From assembly GCA_003527885.1 (NCBI GenBank), contig DPWB01000098.1:1-5244 (forward strand): a DNA stretch of 5,244 nucleotides, written 5' to 3'. The notes under the pieces are model-generated. The model was not told the origin of the DNA and searched no databases. It saw only the letters and a program-made list of their open reading frames with translations. A program made the position numbers and the translations under genes. Source of the DNA: Candidatus Competibacteraceae bacterium. GTDB taxonomy: Bacteria; Pseudomonadota; Gammaproteobacteria; Competibacterales; Competibacteraceae. The first letter of the stretch is position 1. Every line of letters begins with the position of its first letter. Of this stretch, positions 5,207 through 5,244 are shown one piece after another.

Positions 5207-5244
5207 AAGCGGTGCGGGCCACTCTCAAGTGAGCCACGGTCACG

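Noticed and set aside
5207..5244. Start of another gene or terminator after trxC
   Set aside because: Only 38 bases remain, with no stem plus T-run and no supportable start codon with a ribosome site.

Overview
The window is mostly GC-rich chromosomal DNA from a proteobacterium. A gammaproteobacterium is the best guess, because it carries a CbpA/CbpM chaperone pair, a zinc-ribbon thioredoxin 2 and a gammaproteobacterial-looking LMW-PTPase-type ArsC. No rRNA or other phylogenetic marker is present, so the placement is tentative. The first 97 bases are not biological: they are an Illumina Nextera P5/i5/Read 1 adapter ending in the Tn5 mosaic end, preceded by T-rich read-through noise. Real sequence begins at 98, so this is the raw end of a shotgun (probably metagenomic) contig.

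Layout after the adapter: (1) 102-1730, plus strand, an arsenic-detoxification fusion of an ACR3 arsenite efflux permease and a complete thioredoxin-coupled ArsC arsenate reductase. Its upstream region is lost to the contig end. (2) 1727-3215, minus strand, a two-gene unit. The first gene is a six-helix membrane protein matching the N-terminal half of fused MFS/spermidine synthases. The second overlaps it and is a spermidine-synthase-like Rossmann protein with its own signal-peptide-like N-terminus and a changed glycine-loop motif. The last minus-strand gene and the arsenic gene converge with stop codons overlapping by 4 bp. (3) 3216-3423, a divergent intergenic region with an imperfect inverted repeat and a candidate promoter. 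(4) 3424-5206, plus strand, a tight cluster cbpA-cbpM-trxC: a J-domain co-chaperone, its small modulator, and thioredoxin 2. Bases 5207-5244 hold nothing I can identify.

The arsenic fusion reduces arsenate to arsenite and exports it, and its reductase half needs a thioredoxin. The protein-quality cluster at the right end pairs an Hsp70 co-chaperone and its inhibitor with a redox protein, which suggests a stress-response operon. The spermidine-synthase-like pair separates the two and has no clear link to either.

I see no mobile element, tRNA, CRISPR array or wholly unknown system. The points most worth a second look are the adapter and the false N-terminus it creates, the ACR3-ArsC fusion with a retained internal start, the altered and possibly exported spermidine-synthase-like protein, and a 60-bp in-frame partial duplication inside cbpA.
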